Positions 1-9,445 are shown, numbered from the stretch's first letter. The stretch: 64,000 bases of DNA from Streptomyces sp. Edi2 (GCF_040253635.1 NZ_JBEJGX010000003.1:3534001-3598000), one strand, 5' to 3'. A program made the numbers and translations. Notes: generated from the letters alone by a model not told the origin.

Positions 1-158
1 GCAACATCACCGAATTCGCCCGGCATCTCGACACCCTGATGTCCGACAAGGACCTCCGCGACACCATGGGCGAAGCGGCCCGGGAGAACATCCAGCGCTT
101 CTCCACGGACGAGATCGTCGGCCGCTGGGAGAACCTGTTCACGCTGGTGGAGCGCTGA
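1..158 (+). CDS. C-terminal end of a probable glycosyltransferase (5' end outside window)
   Basis: An open frame enters from the left edge and stops with TGA at 156-158. The last 51 residues contain a segment (LMSDKDLRDTMGEAA, then a FS-x-D-x-I-x-x-x-W pattern) typical of the extreme C-terminus of GT4/GT1-type glycosyltransferases, where a final helix packs against the N-domain. This is family-level resemblance on a short fragment. The donor and acceptor cannot be judged. It is tandem and non-overlapping with the next gene, which lies on the opposite strand, so the two are convergent. Confidence 0.5.
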   Translation, partial: NITEFARHLDTLMSDKDLRDTMGEAARENIQRFSTDEIVGRWENLFTLVER

Positions 159-282
159 GGCACGGGCGCTGCCGCCCGTGAAGCGCTGACGGTGTGAAGC
201 GCTGACGGCGTCGGGCGCCGAGCCGGCAACTGAGCGCCGGGAGGGGCCGCCACGTCATCCGTGGCGGCCCCTCCCCATAGGG

Positions 283-1497
283 TCACTTGGTCAGGACCAG
301 GCTCACGTTGTGGCCGCCGAAGCCGAAGGAGTTGGCCAGCGCGGCGTTCCAGCGGCCGGTGCGGTTCTCGCCCTGCACCACGTCCAGGTCGATCCTCGGG
401 TCGAGGGTGTCGAGGTTGCGGACGGCGGGGGCCACGCCGTCCCTGAGCGCCAGCAGCGCCGCCATCGCGCCCACCGCACCGGAGGCACCCAGCATGTGGC
501 CGGTCATGGATTTCGTGGCGGTGACAGAGGCATGGGTGCCCACCGCGCGGCCGATCGCCTCGGCCTCGGCCAGGTCGCCGGACTCGGTGGAGGTGGCGTG
601 GGCATGCACATGGCCGATGTCCCGCGGGGACAGGTCCGCATCGCGCAGGGCCAGTTCGATGGCGTGGACCTGGCCCGCCGCGTCGGAGGCCGTGATGTGG
701 TTCGCGCTGGAGCTGACGGCGCTGCCGGCCAGCGTGCCGTACGCGGTGGCGCCGCGGGCCCGGGCGAACCCGGCGCGCTCCAGGACCATGATTCCCGCGC
801 CCTCGCCCATGACGAAGCCGCTGCGGGCCGCATCGAACGGGCGGGACACCGACTCCGGGTCGGCGGACTGCGTGGAGAGCGCCTTCATCTGGGCGAAGGC
901 GGCGAGGGTGAACGGGTGCAGACAGGCCTCGACGCCGCCCGCGACCACCACGTCCACCCGCCCGGCGCGGAGCAGGTCGAGGCCCATCGCCAATGCCTCG
1001 GCACCGGACGCACAGGCGCTGACGGGCGTCCTGGCCCCGCCCTTGGCGCCCAGGTCCATGCTGACCCACGCGGCTGGTCCGTTGGGCATGAGCATGGGAA
1101 CCGCGAAGGGCGAGAGCCGGCGCGCCCCGGACTTCTCGAAGAGGTCGTCCTGGCCGAGCGTGGTGAGCACACCGCCGGTGCCGGTGCCGATGACCACGGC
1201 CAGCCGTTCGGGCTCGACCTCGGGCGCACCGGCGTCCTGCCAGGCCTCGCGCGAGGTGAGTATCGCCAACTGCTCGCTGCGGTCCAGCTTCCGGGCCTCC
1301 GTACGCGGCAGCGCGGCGGCCGGATCCCCGGTGAGTCCGGCCGCGACGCTCACCGGGAGGTCCATGGCCCACTCCTCCTCCAGCGCGCGCACCCCGGACT
1401 CTCCCGCCAGCAGCCCCGACCAGGACGAGGACGCATCGGCGCCGACCGGAGTCATCGCCCCGATACCCGTCACCAGCACCTGGCCGTTCTCGGTCAT
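283..1497 (-). CDS. fabF: beta-ketoacyl-ACP synthase (KAS II / FabF family)
   Basis: 404 aa. Condensing enzymes of this family join malonyl-ACP to an acyl-ACP in the cytosol. The thiolase-fold signature is complete: catalytic Cys in TPVSACASGAEA (about residue 160), first His in HAHATSTESGD, Lys in ATKSMTGH and second His in GHMLGASGA. The C-terminal glycine-rich NSFGFGGHN is present. An in-frame ATG seven codons upstream exists, but the ATG at 1495-1497 is preferred because GAGGAG lies 7-8 nt before it. No acpP, fabD or fabH is adjacent, so this is a solo KAS rather than part of the main fab cluster. It could serve fatty acid synthesis or a modified lipid. HAHATST instead of the usual NAHATST is a mild variation. 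Confidence 0.85.
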   Translation of the reverse strand: MTENGQVLVTGIGAMTPVGADASSSWSGLLAGESGVRALEEEWAMDLPVSVAAGLTGDPAAALPRTEARKLDRSEQLAILTSREAWQDAGAPEVEPERLAVVIGTGTGGVLTTLGQDDLFEKSGARRLSPFAVPMLMPNGPAAWVSMDLGAKGGARTPVSACASGAEALAMGLDLLRAGRVDVVVAGGVEACLHPFTLAAFAQMKALSTQSADPESVSRPFDAARSGFVMGEGAGIMVLERAGFARARGATAYGTLAGSAVSSSANHITASDAAGQVHAIELALRDADLSPRDIGHVHAHATSTESGDLAEAEAIGRAVGTHASVTATKSMTGHMLGASGAVGAMAALLALRDGVAPAVRNLDTLDPRIDLDVVQGENRTGRWNAALANSFGFGGHNVSLVLTK

Positions 1498-2402
1498 CTT
1501 CGTCTCCTCTGACCTCATAGAAACCGCACAAAGCCCATGGCGGGCCCGTAGAGATCATCTCAGCGGTGAGCTCGCCAAACAGGGGGCGGGCAAACCGATT
1601 TCAGCGGCGGGAAGTTGTCACTCCCCCACAACAACGGGCATGCCCTCAACGCCGGACGACCACCGTGATCCGCGTCCGTTCCGCTCGTCCGCTCTACTCG
1701 TCCGTTCCGTTCGTCCGTTCCGTTCGTCCGCCCTGCCGGCCCATTCCGCGCGTCCGCACGGCGTCGCCTCGCCGCGCGTCGCCTCGCGCCGCCTCGAGTC
1801 GCCTCGAGTCGCCTCGAGTCCGACGGTGATGGGGCGCTTTTTCTTTCGCGCCGCAATACCTCCGAAAGTCCGGCGGCCGGCCTCGGCATCGGGCATGTCC
1901 GCCGTTCCGCAACCGGCGCGAAGAAGACAAAGGCGGGCCCCGGCAAGAGAAGTGACATGACGCTTTCCGGATCGGGGCGGGCACACCGGCCGGATGGCGC
2001 AAGAGAGGAAGTGCGCGGTGCCGGGTATCCGGACTCACCGACGGCAGGGAAATCCAATATTCAAGTTACCTTGGGTATGCGCCAGAAGCGCACCCCTCGA
2101 CGGCCGCATACGGCGAACACCGCGCCACGAAGACGGAGAGCCCGCACCGTCCGGCGTCTGTCTCTTCAGTGGGCTCAGTCCGGCACACGGGACGGCCCGT
2201 ACGCCTGAAGACCGCTGACCAGCCGTCGAGTTGACGGCTCCTCAGCAGGCCCTGGGCGGGGTCCATTCACACGAACACGGTACGAACAGGGCGGCTTGCG
2301 GGGCCGTTTGCCCGATACCGCCATGGCGGCACTTCACTTGGTAACCCGGGATATTTCCGGCACAGTTTTTCGCGCGCGACTCTCGTCGTCCGCACCGTCA
2401 AA
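1498..2402. other. 905-bp gap without a convincing gene, containing short tandem repeats
   Basis: No frame in this stretch has a good start and protein-like composition. It holds two visible low-complexity blocks. One, about 1675-1765, is built from repeated CGTCCGTTC / CGTTCGTCC units. The other, about 1765-1822, repeats GTCGCCTCGA. Otherwise I see nothing beyond the probable leader of the upstream KAS gene. Confidence 0.5.
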
Positions 2403-2442
2403 GTCCCTGCGTTCCCGGCGTGTTCCGGTGAGCGGCAGGGAC
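2403..2442 (-). terminator. Likely bldA terminator
   Basis: An 8-bp stem GTCCCTGC / GCAGGGAC (2403-2410 and 2435-2442) lies about 50 nt past the tRNA 3' end. On the minus strand it is followed by TTTGACGG, a short U-run. The loop is long (24 nt) and G+C-rich, with possible internal pairing. Confidence 0.5.
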
Positions 2443-2493
2443 CTCGGGTCTATATGGTTGTTTGTTCAAGGTCTCAAAGCTGCGGCTGAGCAG

Positions 2494-2575
2494 TGCCCGG
2501 AGCCGGACTTGAACCGGCACGGCCCGTAGGCCAGCGAGGTTTAAGCTCGCCGTGTCTGCATTCCACCATCCGGGC
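2494..2575 (-). tRNA. bldA: tRNA-Leu(UAA), the developmental bldA tRNA
   Basis: The minus strand folds as a class II tRNA. The acceptor stem is GCCCGG / CCGGGC with discriminator A, the anticodon arm is GAG-CTTAAAC-CTC with anticodon TAA, a long variable arm follows, and the T-arm is GCCGGTTCAAGTCCGGC. CCA is not encoded. Leu identity follows from the long variable arm, the A73 discriminator and the UAA anticodon. The sequence closely matches my recollection of S. coelicolor bldA. This tRNA is the only efficient decoder of the rare UUA codon and controls morphological differentiation and antibiotic production in Streptomyces. Confidence 0.95.
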
Positions 2576-3049
2576 CTGGGCTCCCCCATGCCACCTCAAA
2601 GAGGCAGCACGAGCGTAGCCCGCAGCGCACGACACGGACCGGCCGCTCTTCCCGAGGTTGTCTTATTTTATTGGCAACTGAGGGTGCATCAGCGCCGGGT
2701 ACAGGCCTTGGGCACATGCCTGAGGCCCGCCTTCGCCAGAACACCCCGCAACGCAATTTCTTGTCCGAATTGACGGAAAGTCGACGCCCTCTCCGAGCCC
2801 CCCGCGCCGCCGCAGCGCCGGCCGCCCGGCCACTCCGGACGCAGTAGCGCCCGTCAGGGTTCCGCTCCTCCCCAGGGATGACACCCGCTCCACGGCTACC
2901 TCCCAGGTGTGGCCCAGGACGGGCACAGGGGTTGACGTCCGCGCCCAGGGCTCTGTCCCACGATGGAGAGGTCCGCTTCCGTCCGCGGTAGCTGTCCTCA
3001 CGGCCGTCGCGGATGCGATGGTCCTTCGTCCCGACAGGAGCCCCTTCCC
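2576..3049. other. Divergent region between bldA and the ABC exporter genes
   Basis: This 474-bp spacer carries no believable gene. On the minus strand a TANNNT box (TACGCT, 2612-2617) would start bldA transcription roughly 30 nt before the mature tRNA, but its -35 is poor. A short A+T-rich patch at about 2660-2680 stands out from the surroundings and may belong to promoter DNA for either direction. The leader of the ATPase gene occupies the right end. Confidence 0.35.
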
Positions 3050-3832
3050 GTGACCACCACCCACACCGGCGTCGCCACCGCCCCCCGCACCGCCGCGGCG
3101 GCCGCCCGCGCCACGGACCTCACCAAGGTCTACGGCCAGGGCGAGACCCAGGTGGTCGCCCTGGACGCGGTCTCCGTCGAATTCCGGCAGGCCCAGTTCA
3201 CCGCGATCATGGGCCCCTCCGGGTCCGGCAAGTCGACGCTGATGCACTGCATGGCAGGGCTGGACTCGATCTCCGGCGGCTCCGCCAGGATCGGCGACAC
3301 CGAACTGACCGGTCTGAAGGACAAGAAGCTCACCCAGCTCCGGCGCGACAAGATCGGCTTCATCTTCCAGGCGTTCAACCTGCTGCCGACCCTGAACGCC
3401 CTGGAGAACATCACCCTCCCCATGGACATAGCGGGCCGTAAGCCCGACCGCGCCTGGCTGGACCGCGTCGTGGAGACCGTCGGCCTGGCCGGCCGCCTCA
3501 AGCACCGCCCCGGCCAGCTCTCCGGCGGCCAGCAGCAGCGCGTGGCGGTCGCCCGTGCGCTGGCCTCCCGGCCCGAGATCATCTTCGCCGACGAGCCCAC
3601 CGGAAACCTCGACTCGCGCTCCGGCGCCGAGGTGCTCGGCTTCCTGCGCAACTCCGTGCGCGAACTGGGCCAGACCGTGGTGATGGTGACCCACGACCCG
3701 GTCGCCGCCTCCTACGCGGACCGCGTGGTCTTCCTCGCCGACGGCCGGATCGTCGACGACCTCCCCGCCCCGACCGCCGACATGGTGCTGGAACGCATGA
3801 AGGGCTTCGACAACCGGCCTCGTACGACCTGA
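3050..3832 (+). CDS. ABC transporter ATP-binding protein (MacB/LolD type)
   Basis: 260 aa. The GTG at 3050 is chosen because AGGAG sits 9 nt before it; the frame is open further upstream without a ribosome site. The protein has Walker A GPSGSGKS, Q-loop FQAFNLLPT, signature LSGGQQQR, Walker B IIFADEPTG and H-loop VTHD. The Q-loop region FNLLPTLNALENI and the overall length are those of ATPases that pair with FtsX/MacB-type permeases. It energises the large permease encoded 46 bp downstream in the same direction, so the two form an operon. The substrate is unknown; lipoprotein or peptide export is typical of the family. Confidence 0.93.
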   Translation: MTTTHTGVATAPRTAAAAARATDLTKVYGQGETQVVALDAVSVEFRQAQFTAIMGPSGSGKSTLMHCMAGLDSISGGSARIGDTELTGLKDKKLTQLRRDKIGFIFQAFNLLPTLNALENITLPMDIAGRKPDRAWLDRVVETVGLAGRLKHRPGQLSGGQQQRVAVARALASRPEIIFADEPTGNLDSRSGAEVLGFLRNSVRELGQTVVMVTHDPVAASYADRVVFLADGRIVDDLPAPTADMVLERMKGFDNRPRTT

Positions 3833-3878
3833 TCAGCAGCCGCCGCCAGAACTCCGGACCTCTCCTCCAGGACCCACC

Positions 3879-6437
3879 ATGTTCCGTACCGCCTTGCGCA
3901 ATGTGCTTGCGCACAAGGCCCGGCTGCTGATGACCGTCCTCGCCGTGATGCTCGGCGTGGCCTTCGTCTCCGGCACCCTGGTCTTCACCTCGACCATCTC
4001 CGACGCCTTCCGCACCAGCTCCCAGAAGAGCTTCGACAACATCGACGTCGCCGTCACACCGCCGTCGTCCGACGGGCCTCCCGGCAGCCCTGCCGGGAAG
4101 GCGCGGCTCGACGGCAAAGCGCTCGACACCCTGGCCCGGCTCCCCGGCGCCGCCTCCGTCACCGGCACCGCCAACGGCTTCACCGGCATCGGCGACAAGG
4201 ACGGCAAGCTGATCGGCCAAGGCGGGAACAGCCGCGGCAGCAACTACTTCCCCGGCAAGGACGGCAAGGACGCCCGCTATCCGCTGAAGCAGGGCACGGC
4301 CCCCGTCGGCGCGGACCAGTTCGCGCTGGACGCGGGCACCGCCGCGAAGGGCGGCTACCACGTCGGCGACACCGTCCGGATCTCCGCCGACGGACCGGTC
4401 CGGGAGCAGAAGCTGACCGGCGTCTTCACCACCGACGACGGCCGGGTCGCGGCCGGCGGCTCACTGGCCCTGTTCGACACCAAGACCGCGCAGAAGCTGT
4501 TCGGGCTGTCCGGCGGATACAGCGAGATCGATGTCGAGGCCGCGTCCGGGACGTCCCAGACCGCACTGCGGCAGGCGGTCGACAAGGCGCTGCCCCAGGG
4601 CAGCGCCACCACCGCCACCGGCAAGGAACTCGCCGACGACGAAGCCAAGATGATCGACCAGAGCATGAAGGGCATGCGGACCGCGCTGCTGGCCTTCGCC
4701 GCCGTCGCGCTCTTCGTCGGCATCTTCCTGATCGCCAACACCTTCACCATGCTGGTCGCCCAGCGCACCAAGGAGCTGGCGCTGCTGCGGGCGGTCGGCG
4801 CGAACCGGCGCCAGGTCACCCGCTCGGTGCTGATCGAGGCGTTTCTCATCGGTGCGATCGCCGGTGTCTCGGGCCTGGTGGCCGGAGTCGGCATCGCCGC
4901 ACTGCTGCGGGAGGTGCTGAACGGCTTCGTCGCGAAGTTCCCCGAGGGGCCGCTGGTGGTCTCGCCCTCCACGGCCGTCGCCGCCCTGGGCATCGGCATC
5001 GTCATCACCGTCCTCGCCGCCTGGCTGCCCGCCCGGCGCGGCGCGAAGGTCCCGCCGGTCGCCGCGATGAACAGCGTGCACGCCGTCGCCACCACCAAGT
5101 CGCTGCTGGTCCGCAACACCCTCGGTGCGCTCGTCGCGGGCGCCGGTACGGCCTCGGTGATCGTCGCCACGTCCGTACACGACGACGTCACCGGCAATGT
5201 CATGCTGGGCGGCGGCGGGATGCTGCTGCTGATCGGCGTGTTCATCCTGACGCCGCTGCTGTCCCGTCCGCTGATCGCACTGGCCACCCCCGTCCTGCGC
5301 GCCTTCGGCACCTCCGGCCTCCTCGCCCGGCAGAACGCGCTGCGCAATCCGCGCCGTACGGCCACCACCGCCTCGGCGCTGATGATCGGGCTGACCCTGA
5401 TCACCGGCATGACGGTGATCGCAGGCAGTACGCAAAAGGGCATCGACCGGTTGGCCGTCGATTCGCTGAAGGCCGACTACACCCTCTCGATGCAGGGCGG
5501 CGCCCAGCTGCCCACCAGCGCGGAGAGGCAGGTCCGCGACGTGCCCGGCGTCACCGCCGTCAGCCCGATGCGCGCGAGCATGGCGAAGATCGGCACCGGC
5601 CGGGCCGCCCAGCAGCCCACCCCGCTGACGGGCGTGGACGGGGCGCACTTCGGCTCGCTCGTACGCCCCGACATCAGCGAGGGGTCGCTCGGTACCCTGC
5701 GCGGCGGCCGGGTCCTGGTGGACCAGGGCACCGCCACCCGCAACGACTGGCGGGCCGGCTCACGGCTCCCCGTGACGTTCCAGGACGGCAAGAAGTCCAC
5801 CCTGACCGTCTCCGGCGTCTACAAGGGCAACCAAATGCTCCAGGGCGTCTACCTGGACGTCCGCACCCTGGCTCCGCACCAAAAGAACCTCGGCGACAAG
5901 CAGCTGCTGGTCAAGATGGCCGGCGGCGCCACCGACACGCACAAGAACGACCTGGTCAAGGCGCTCGGCAAGAACCCGGCGGTCACCGTCGCGGACAAGA
6001 AGGACATCTCCAGCGCCATCGCCTCGATGTTCACCCTGCTGCTGAACATGCTCTACGGGCTGCTGGCCATGGCCGTGATCGTCGCGGTGCTCGGGGTCGT
6101 CAACACCCTGGCGATGTCGGTCTTCGAGCGCTCGCAGGAGATCGGCATGCTGCGCGCGATCGGCCTGGACCGGCGCGGCATCAAGCGGATGGTGCGGCTG
6201 GAGTCGCTGGTCATCTCGCTGTTCGGCGGGGTGCTCGGCATCGGGCTCGGCGTGTTCATGGGCTGGGCGGTCGGCCGGCTGATCAGCCTCCACCTGCCCA
6301 CCTACGAACTGGTGCTGCCGTGGGCCCGGATGGGCGTCTTCCTCGGCCTGGCCGCGCTCGTCGGCGTCCTCGCCGCGCTGTGGCCGGCGTTCCGGGCGGC
6401 GCGGCTGAACATGCTGGCCGCCATCAAGGCCGAATAA
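3879..6437 (+). CDS. ABC transporter permease, duplicated FtsX/MacB type
   Basis: 852 aa. An N-terminal membrane helix (about residues 15-37) is followed by a large extracytoplasmic MacB_PCD-like domain and then an FtsX block with three or more helices (about 260-390). A second helix-domain-FtsX half follows and ends in a four-helix region (about 720-850). Both halves carry the cytoplasmic motif E-x-x-x-LRA-x-G, seen as ELALLRAVGANRRQV and EIGMLRAIGLDRRGI, which contacts the ATPase. AGGA precedes the ATG. The gene follows the ATPase gene closely. Fused double-FtsX permeases of this length are common in actinomycetes, and their cargo is mostly unassigned. Confidence 0.92.
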   Translation: MFRTALRNVLAHKARLLMTVLAVMLGVAFVSGTLVFTSTISDAFRTSSQKSFDNIDVAVTPPSSDGPPGSPAGKARLDGKALDTLARLPGAASVTGTANGFTGIGDKDGKLIGQGGNSRGSNYFPGKDGKDARYPLKQGTAPVGADQFALDAGTAAKGGYHVGDTVRISADGPVREQKLTGVFTTDDGRVAAGGSLALFDTKTAQKLFGLSGGYSEIDVEAASGTSQTALRQAVDKALPQGSATTATGKELADDEAKMIDQSMKGMRTALLAFAAVALFVGIFLIANTFTMLVAQRTKELALLRAVGANRRQVTRSVLIEAFLIGAIAGVSGLVAGVGIAALLREVLNGFVAKFPEGPLVVSPSTAVAALGIGIVITVLAAWLPARRGAKVPPVAAMNSVHAVATTKSLLVRNTLGALVAGAGTASVIVATSVHDDVTGNVMLGGGGMLLLIGVFILTPLLSRPLIALATPVLRAFGTSGLLARQNALRNPRRTATTASALMIGLTLITGMTVIAGSTQKGIDRLAVDSLKADYTLSMQGGAQLPTSAERQVRDVPGVTAVSPMRASMAKIGTGRAAQQPTPLTGVDGAHFGSLVRPDISEGSLGTLRGGRVLVDQGTATRNDWRAGSRLPVTFQDGKKSTLTVSGVYKGNQMLQGVYLDVRTLAPHQKNLGDKQLLVKMAGGATDTHKNDLVKALGKNPAVTVADKKDISSAIASMFTLLLNMLYGLLAMAVIVAVLGVVNTLAMSVFERSQEIGMLRAIGLDRRGIKRMVRLESLVISLFGGVLGIGLGVFMGWAVGRLISLHLPTYELVLPWARMGVFLGLAALVGVLAALWPAFRAARLNMLAAIKAE

Positions 6438-6458
6438 CGCCTCCGGCACCGGCCCCGT

Positions 6459-6494
6459 GCCCGCCCGCTCCGTCACGGCAGCGGGTGGGCGGGC
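6459..6494. terminator. Bidirectional hairpin between convergent genes
   Basis: GCCCGCCCGCT (6459-6469) can pair with AGCGGG-TG-GGCGGGC (6480-6494) in slightly bulged form. It sits between the stop codons of the permease (plus) and the cyclopropane synthase (minus). There is no strong U-run on either side, which is usual for Streptomyces. Confidence 0.45.
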
Positions 6495-6522
6495 GTCGTT
6501 CAGCCGCGGTAGGTAGGGGCGT

Positions 6523-7854
6523 TCAGCCGCGGTGGGTGCCGGTGCGCCAGTCTCGCGCCCGCAGCGGCATGCCCGACGCCCCGGGCTCCGGCGTCCGGAC
6601 GGCCAGCACCTGGTTGACTCCTATCCGGTTGCGCTCGAAGGACAGCGCGCACGCGGCCATGTACAGCCGCCACACCCGGGCCCGGCCCGGGGAGGTGAGC
6701 CGCGCCGCCTCGTCCCAGTGCTCCTCCAGGTTGGCGACCCACTGCCGGAGCGTCAGGGCGTAGTGCTCCCGGATCGCCTCCACGTCCCGCACCTCGAATC
6801 CGGCCTCCTCCAGCTGGCCGACGGTGCGGCCGAGCGGGGCCAGTTCGCCGTCCGGGAACACATAGCGGTCGATGAACTCGTCGACGTGGTACGCCTCCTC
6901 GTCCGGGACCGGCCGCCGGGCGATCTGGTGGTTGAGCAGCCGCCCGCCGGGCTTCAGCCTCGCGTACAGGGCGTCGGCGTACTCCGCGTACTGGGTGCGG
7001 CCGACGTGCTCGGCCATGCCGACCGAGGAGATCGCGTCGAACGGCTCATCATGGATCTCGCGGTAGTCCTGCACCCGGATCTCGACCCGGTCGGCCAGCC
7101 CGGCTTCGGCGATGCGCTTACGGGCGAAGGTGGCCTGCTCCTCGGAGAGGGTGATGCCGACCGCCCGTACGCCGTATTCGCGGGCCGCGTGCAGCACCAT
7201 CGAGCCCCAGCCGCAGCCGACGTCCAGCAGCCGCAGGTCCTTCCGGAGGCCGAGCTTGCGGCAGATCAGGTCCAGCTTGTCGCGCTGGGCATCCTCCAGA
7301 GTGGCGACGCCGTCCCCGGCGGTCCCCCAGTATGCGCAGGAGTAGACCATGGACGGGCCGAGCACCAGGGCGTAGAAGTCGTTGCCGACGTCGTAGTGGT
7401 GGCTGATGGCTTCCTTGTCACGCCGCAGGGTGTGCAGCGGTCCGCGGCGGCGTCTGACCTCCTCCGCGGGCGGCGCCGGCGGGACGGGGGCGCCGGCCAG
7501 GGCCAGCAGCTCCCGGGCGGCGGCGCGGATCTCCGGGCGGGCCAGGGCGCGCAGCACGGGGGCGCGGTGCGGCGTGGGGGCGTCGCTGCGCTCCCAGATC
7601 AGCCCGGCGAGCCGGTCGAGCGCTTCGTAGAGATCGCCGTCGATGTCGAGGTCGCCGGCCACCCAGGCGCGGGCCAGGCCCAGCTCGCCCGGCCTGAACA
7701 TCATCCGGCGCAGCGCCCGGCGATGGCGGATGACGAGTGTGGGTGCCCCCGGCGGACCCGACTCGCTGCGGTCCCAGGCGCGGATGCGCACCGGGAGCGG
7801 AACTCCCAGCACCTCCTCGGCGAGCTTGGTGAGCCGTTCAGCGGCGTCGGCCAT
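6523..7854 (-). CDS. cfa: Cyclopropane-fatty-acyl-phospholipid synthase
   Basis: 443 aa. The enzyme transfers a methylene group from S-adenosylmethionine to cis double bonds of membrane phospholipid acyl chains. The SAM site reads LLDVGCGWGSMVLHAA. It is followed by GITLSEEQATFARKRI, which is characteristic of CFA synthases, and by the conserved YHVDEFIDRYVFPDGELAPLG segment. An N-terminal domain of about 150 aa precedes the methyltransferase fold, as in the family. The ATG at 7852-7854 is chosen since GGAGG lies 8 nt upstream; a GTG three codons earlier overlaps that site. Confidence 0.93.
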   Translation of the reverse strand: MADAAERLTKLAEEVLGVPLPVRIRAWDRSESGPPGAPTLVIRHRRALRRMMFRPGELGLARAWVAGDLDIDGDLYEALDRLAGLIWERSDAPTPHRAPVLRALARPEIRAAARELLALAGAPVPPAPPAEEVRRRRGPLHTLRRDKEAISHHYDVGNDFYALVLGPSMVYSCAYWGTAGDGVATLEDAQRDKLDLICRKLGLRKDLRLLDVGCGWGSMVLHAAREYGVRAVGITLSEEQATFARKRIAEAGLADRVEIRVQDYREIHDEPFDAISSVGMAEHVGRTQYAEYADALYARLKPGGRLLNHQIARRPVPDEEAYHVDEFIDRYVFPDGELAPLGRTVGQLEEAGFEVRDVEAIREHYALTLRQWVANLEEHWDEAARLTSPGRARVWRLYMAACALSFERNRIGVNQVLAVRTPEPGASGMPLRARDWRTGTHRG

Positions 7855-7990
7855 GTCGCACACCTCCGTGTTGACGAGTCGGGCAAAGAAGATTCACCCA
7901 CCACGCAAACGCCAATGGGGCGCCCGGATAGTCCCGTTCACACGCAAGAGAACCGCACACCGCTCGGTTTTCGCCAGAGCGGACACGCCA

Positions 7991-8024
7991 AAGGGCGCCC
8001 GCCCCACGGATGGCGGACGCCCTT
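7991..8024 (-). terminator. Terminator after ndh
   Basis: AAGGGCGCCCGCC (7991-8003) pairs with GGCGGACGCCCTT (8012-8024), apart from one central mismatch, around an 8-nt loop. It lies 30-60 nt past the ndh stop codon. There is no extended U-run. Confidence 0.65.
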
Positions 8025-8053
8025 CGGGCTGGTCGGAGTACCCGACCGGGAAT

Positions 8054-9445
8054 TCAGGAAGCCTTGGCCTTGGTCTTGTCCCCGGCCTCGGCGGCGGTCG
8101 GCGGGGCCGGCGCCGGCTTGGCGGCCTCGTAGAACTCCTCGCGGGGGTTCTCCATGGCGCCGAGCGAGACGACCTCGCGCTTGAGGAACATGGCCAGCGT
8201 CCAGTCCGCGAAGACCCGGATCTTGCGGTTGAACGTCGGCATCGCCATGCCGTGGTACGCGCGGTGCATGTACCAGGCGAGACGGCCCTTGAGCTTGATC
8301 TTCATCTTGCCCATGACGATCATCGCGACGCCCTTGTGCAGGCCCAGACCGGCGACCGCACCCTTGTTGGCGTGGCTGTACTCCTTCTGCGGGAAGCCCC
8401 GCATGCCGGAGAGCACGTTGTCGCCGAGGACCTTGGCCTGCCGCAGCGCGTGCTGCGCGTTCGGCGGGCACCAGGCGTTCTCGTTGCCGTTCTTGCGCCC
8501 GACCAGGTCCGGGACCTGGGCGTTGTCGCCGGCCGCCCAGATGTAGTCGGTGCCCTGCACCTGGAGGGTGGTGCCGGTGTCGACGTGGCCGCGCGGGCCG
8601 AGCGGCAGGCCGAAGCGGGCCAGCGCCGGGTTCGGCTTGACGCCGGCGGTCCACACGATGGTGTTGGAATCGACCTCGAGGCCGTTGTTGAGCTTCACGT
8701 GGCCGTCGACGCAGGAGTCCATGCCGGTCTTGAGGTAGACCTCGACGCCGCGGCTCTCGAGGTGCTCCTTGCCGTAGGCACCGAGCTTCGGGCCGACCTC
8801 GGGGAGGATCTTGTCGGCGACGTCGACCAGGAGGAAGCGCATGTCCTCGCGCTTCACGTTGTTGTAGTACTTGGCGGCGTCGCGGGCCATGTCCTCGACC
8901 TCACCGATGGTCTCCGCACCCGCGAAGCCACCGCCGACGAAGACGAAGGTGAGCGCCTTGCGGCGGACGTCCTCATCGGTCGTGGAGTCGGCCTTGTCCA
9001 GCTGCTCCAGCACGTGGTTGCGCAGGCCGATGGCCTCTTCCACGCCCTTCATGCCGATGCCGTTCTCGGCCAGGCCGGGGATCGGGAAGGTGCGGGAGAC
9101 CGCGCCCATCGCGATGACCAGGTAGTCGAAGGGCAGCTCGTACGCCTCGCCGACCAGCGGGGCGATCGTGGCGACCTTGCGGTCCTGGTCGATGGTGGTG
9201 ACCCGGCCGGTGAGAACCTCCGCCTTGGGCAGCACACGTCGTAGCGGCACCACGACATGGCGGGGGGAGATGCTGCCGGCTGCAGCTTCAGGGAGGAAGG
9301 GCTGGTACGTCATGTACGAGCGCGGGTCGACGACCGTGACGGTCGCCTCGCCGTACCGCATCTGCTTGAGGATGCGACGTGCCGCGTACAGGCCTACGTA
9401 CCCACCGCCTACAACGAGGATCCTGGGACGCTCCGTGGTGCTCAT
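8054..9445 (-). CDS. ndh: Type II (non-proton-pumping) NADH dehydrogenase
   Basis: 463 aa. Ndh-2 is a membrane-associated flavoprotein that passes electrons from NADH to menaquinone. The first dinucleotide site is ILVVGGGYVGLYAA near residue 12 (FAD), the second FVFVGGGFAGAE near 165 (NADH). The quinone/FAD motif TDYIWAAGDNAQ is also present. The C-terminal third contains an amphipathic, basic stretch (KMKIKLKGRLAWYMHRAYHG) that fits membrane association. The ATG at 9443-9445 gives the usual length; no strong ribosome site precedes it. A Rex-like palindrome lies about 310 bp upstream, which fits redox control of respiration. Confidence 0.93.
   Translation of the reverse strand: MSTTERPRILVVGGGYVGLYAARRILKQMRYGEATVTVVDPRSYMTYQPFLPEAAAGSISPRHVVVPLRRVLPKAEVLTGRVTTIDQDRKVATIAPLVGEAYELPFDYLVIAMGAVSRTFPIPGLAENGIGMKGVEEAIGLRNHVLEQLDKADSTTDEDVRRKALTFVFVGGGFAGAETIGEVEDMARDAAKYYNNVKREDMRFLLVDVADKILPEVGPKLGAYGKEHLESRGVEVYLKTGMDSCVDGHVKLNNGLEVDSNTIVWTAGVKPNPALARFGLPLGPRGHVDTGTTLQVQGTDYIWAAGDNAQVPDLVGRKNGNENAWCPPNAQHALRQAKVLGDNVLSGMRGFPQKEYSHANKGAVAGLGLHKGVAMIVMGKMKIKLKGRLAWYMHRAYHGMAMPTFNRKIRVFADWTLAMFLKREVVSLGAMENPREEFYEAAKPAPAPPTAAEAGDKTKAKAS

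Noticed and set aside
2672..2677. TTGCCA on the minus strand as a bldA -35 box
   Set aside because: No -10 box lies at 16-19 bp from it. The nearer TACGCT is a better -10 but lacks a matching -35, so the bldA promoter is left undecided.
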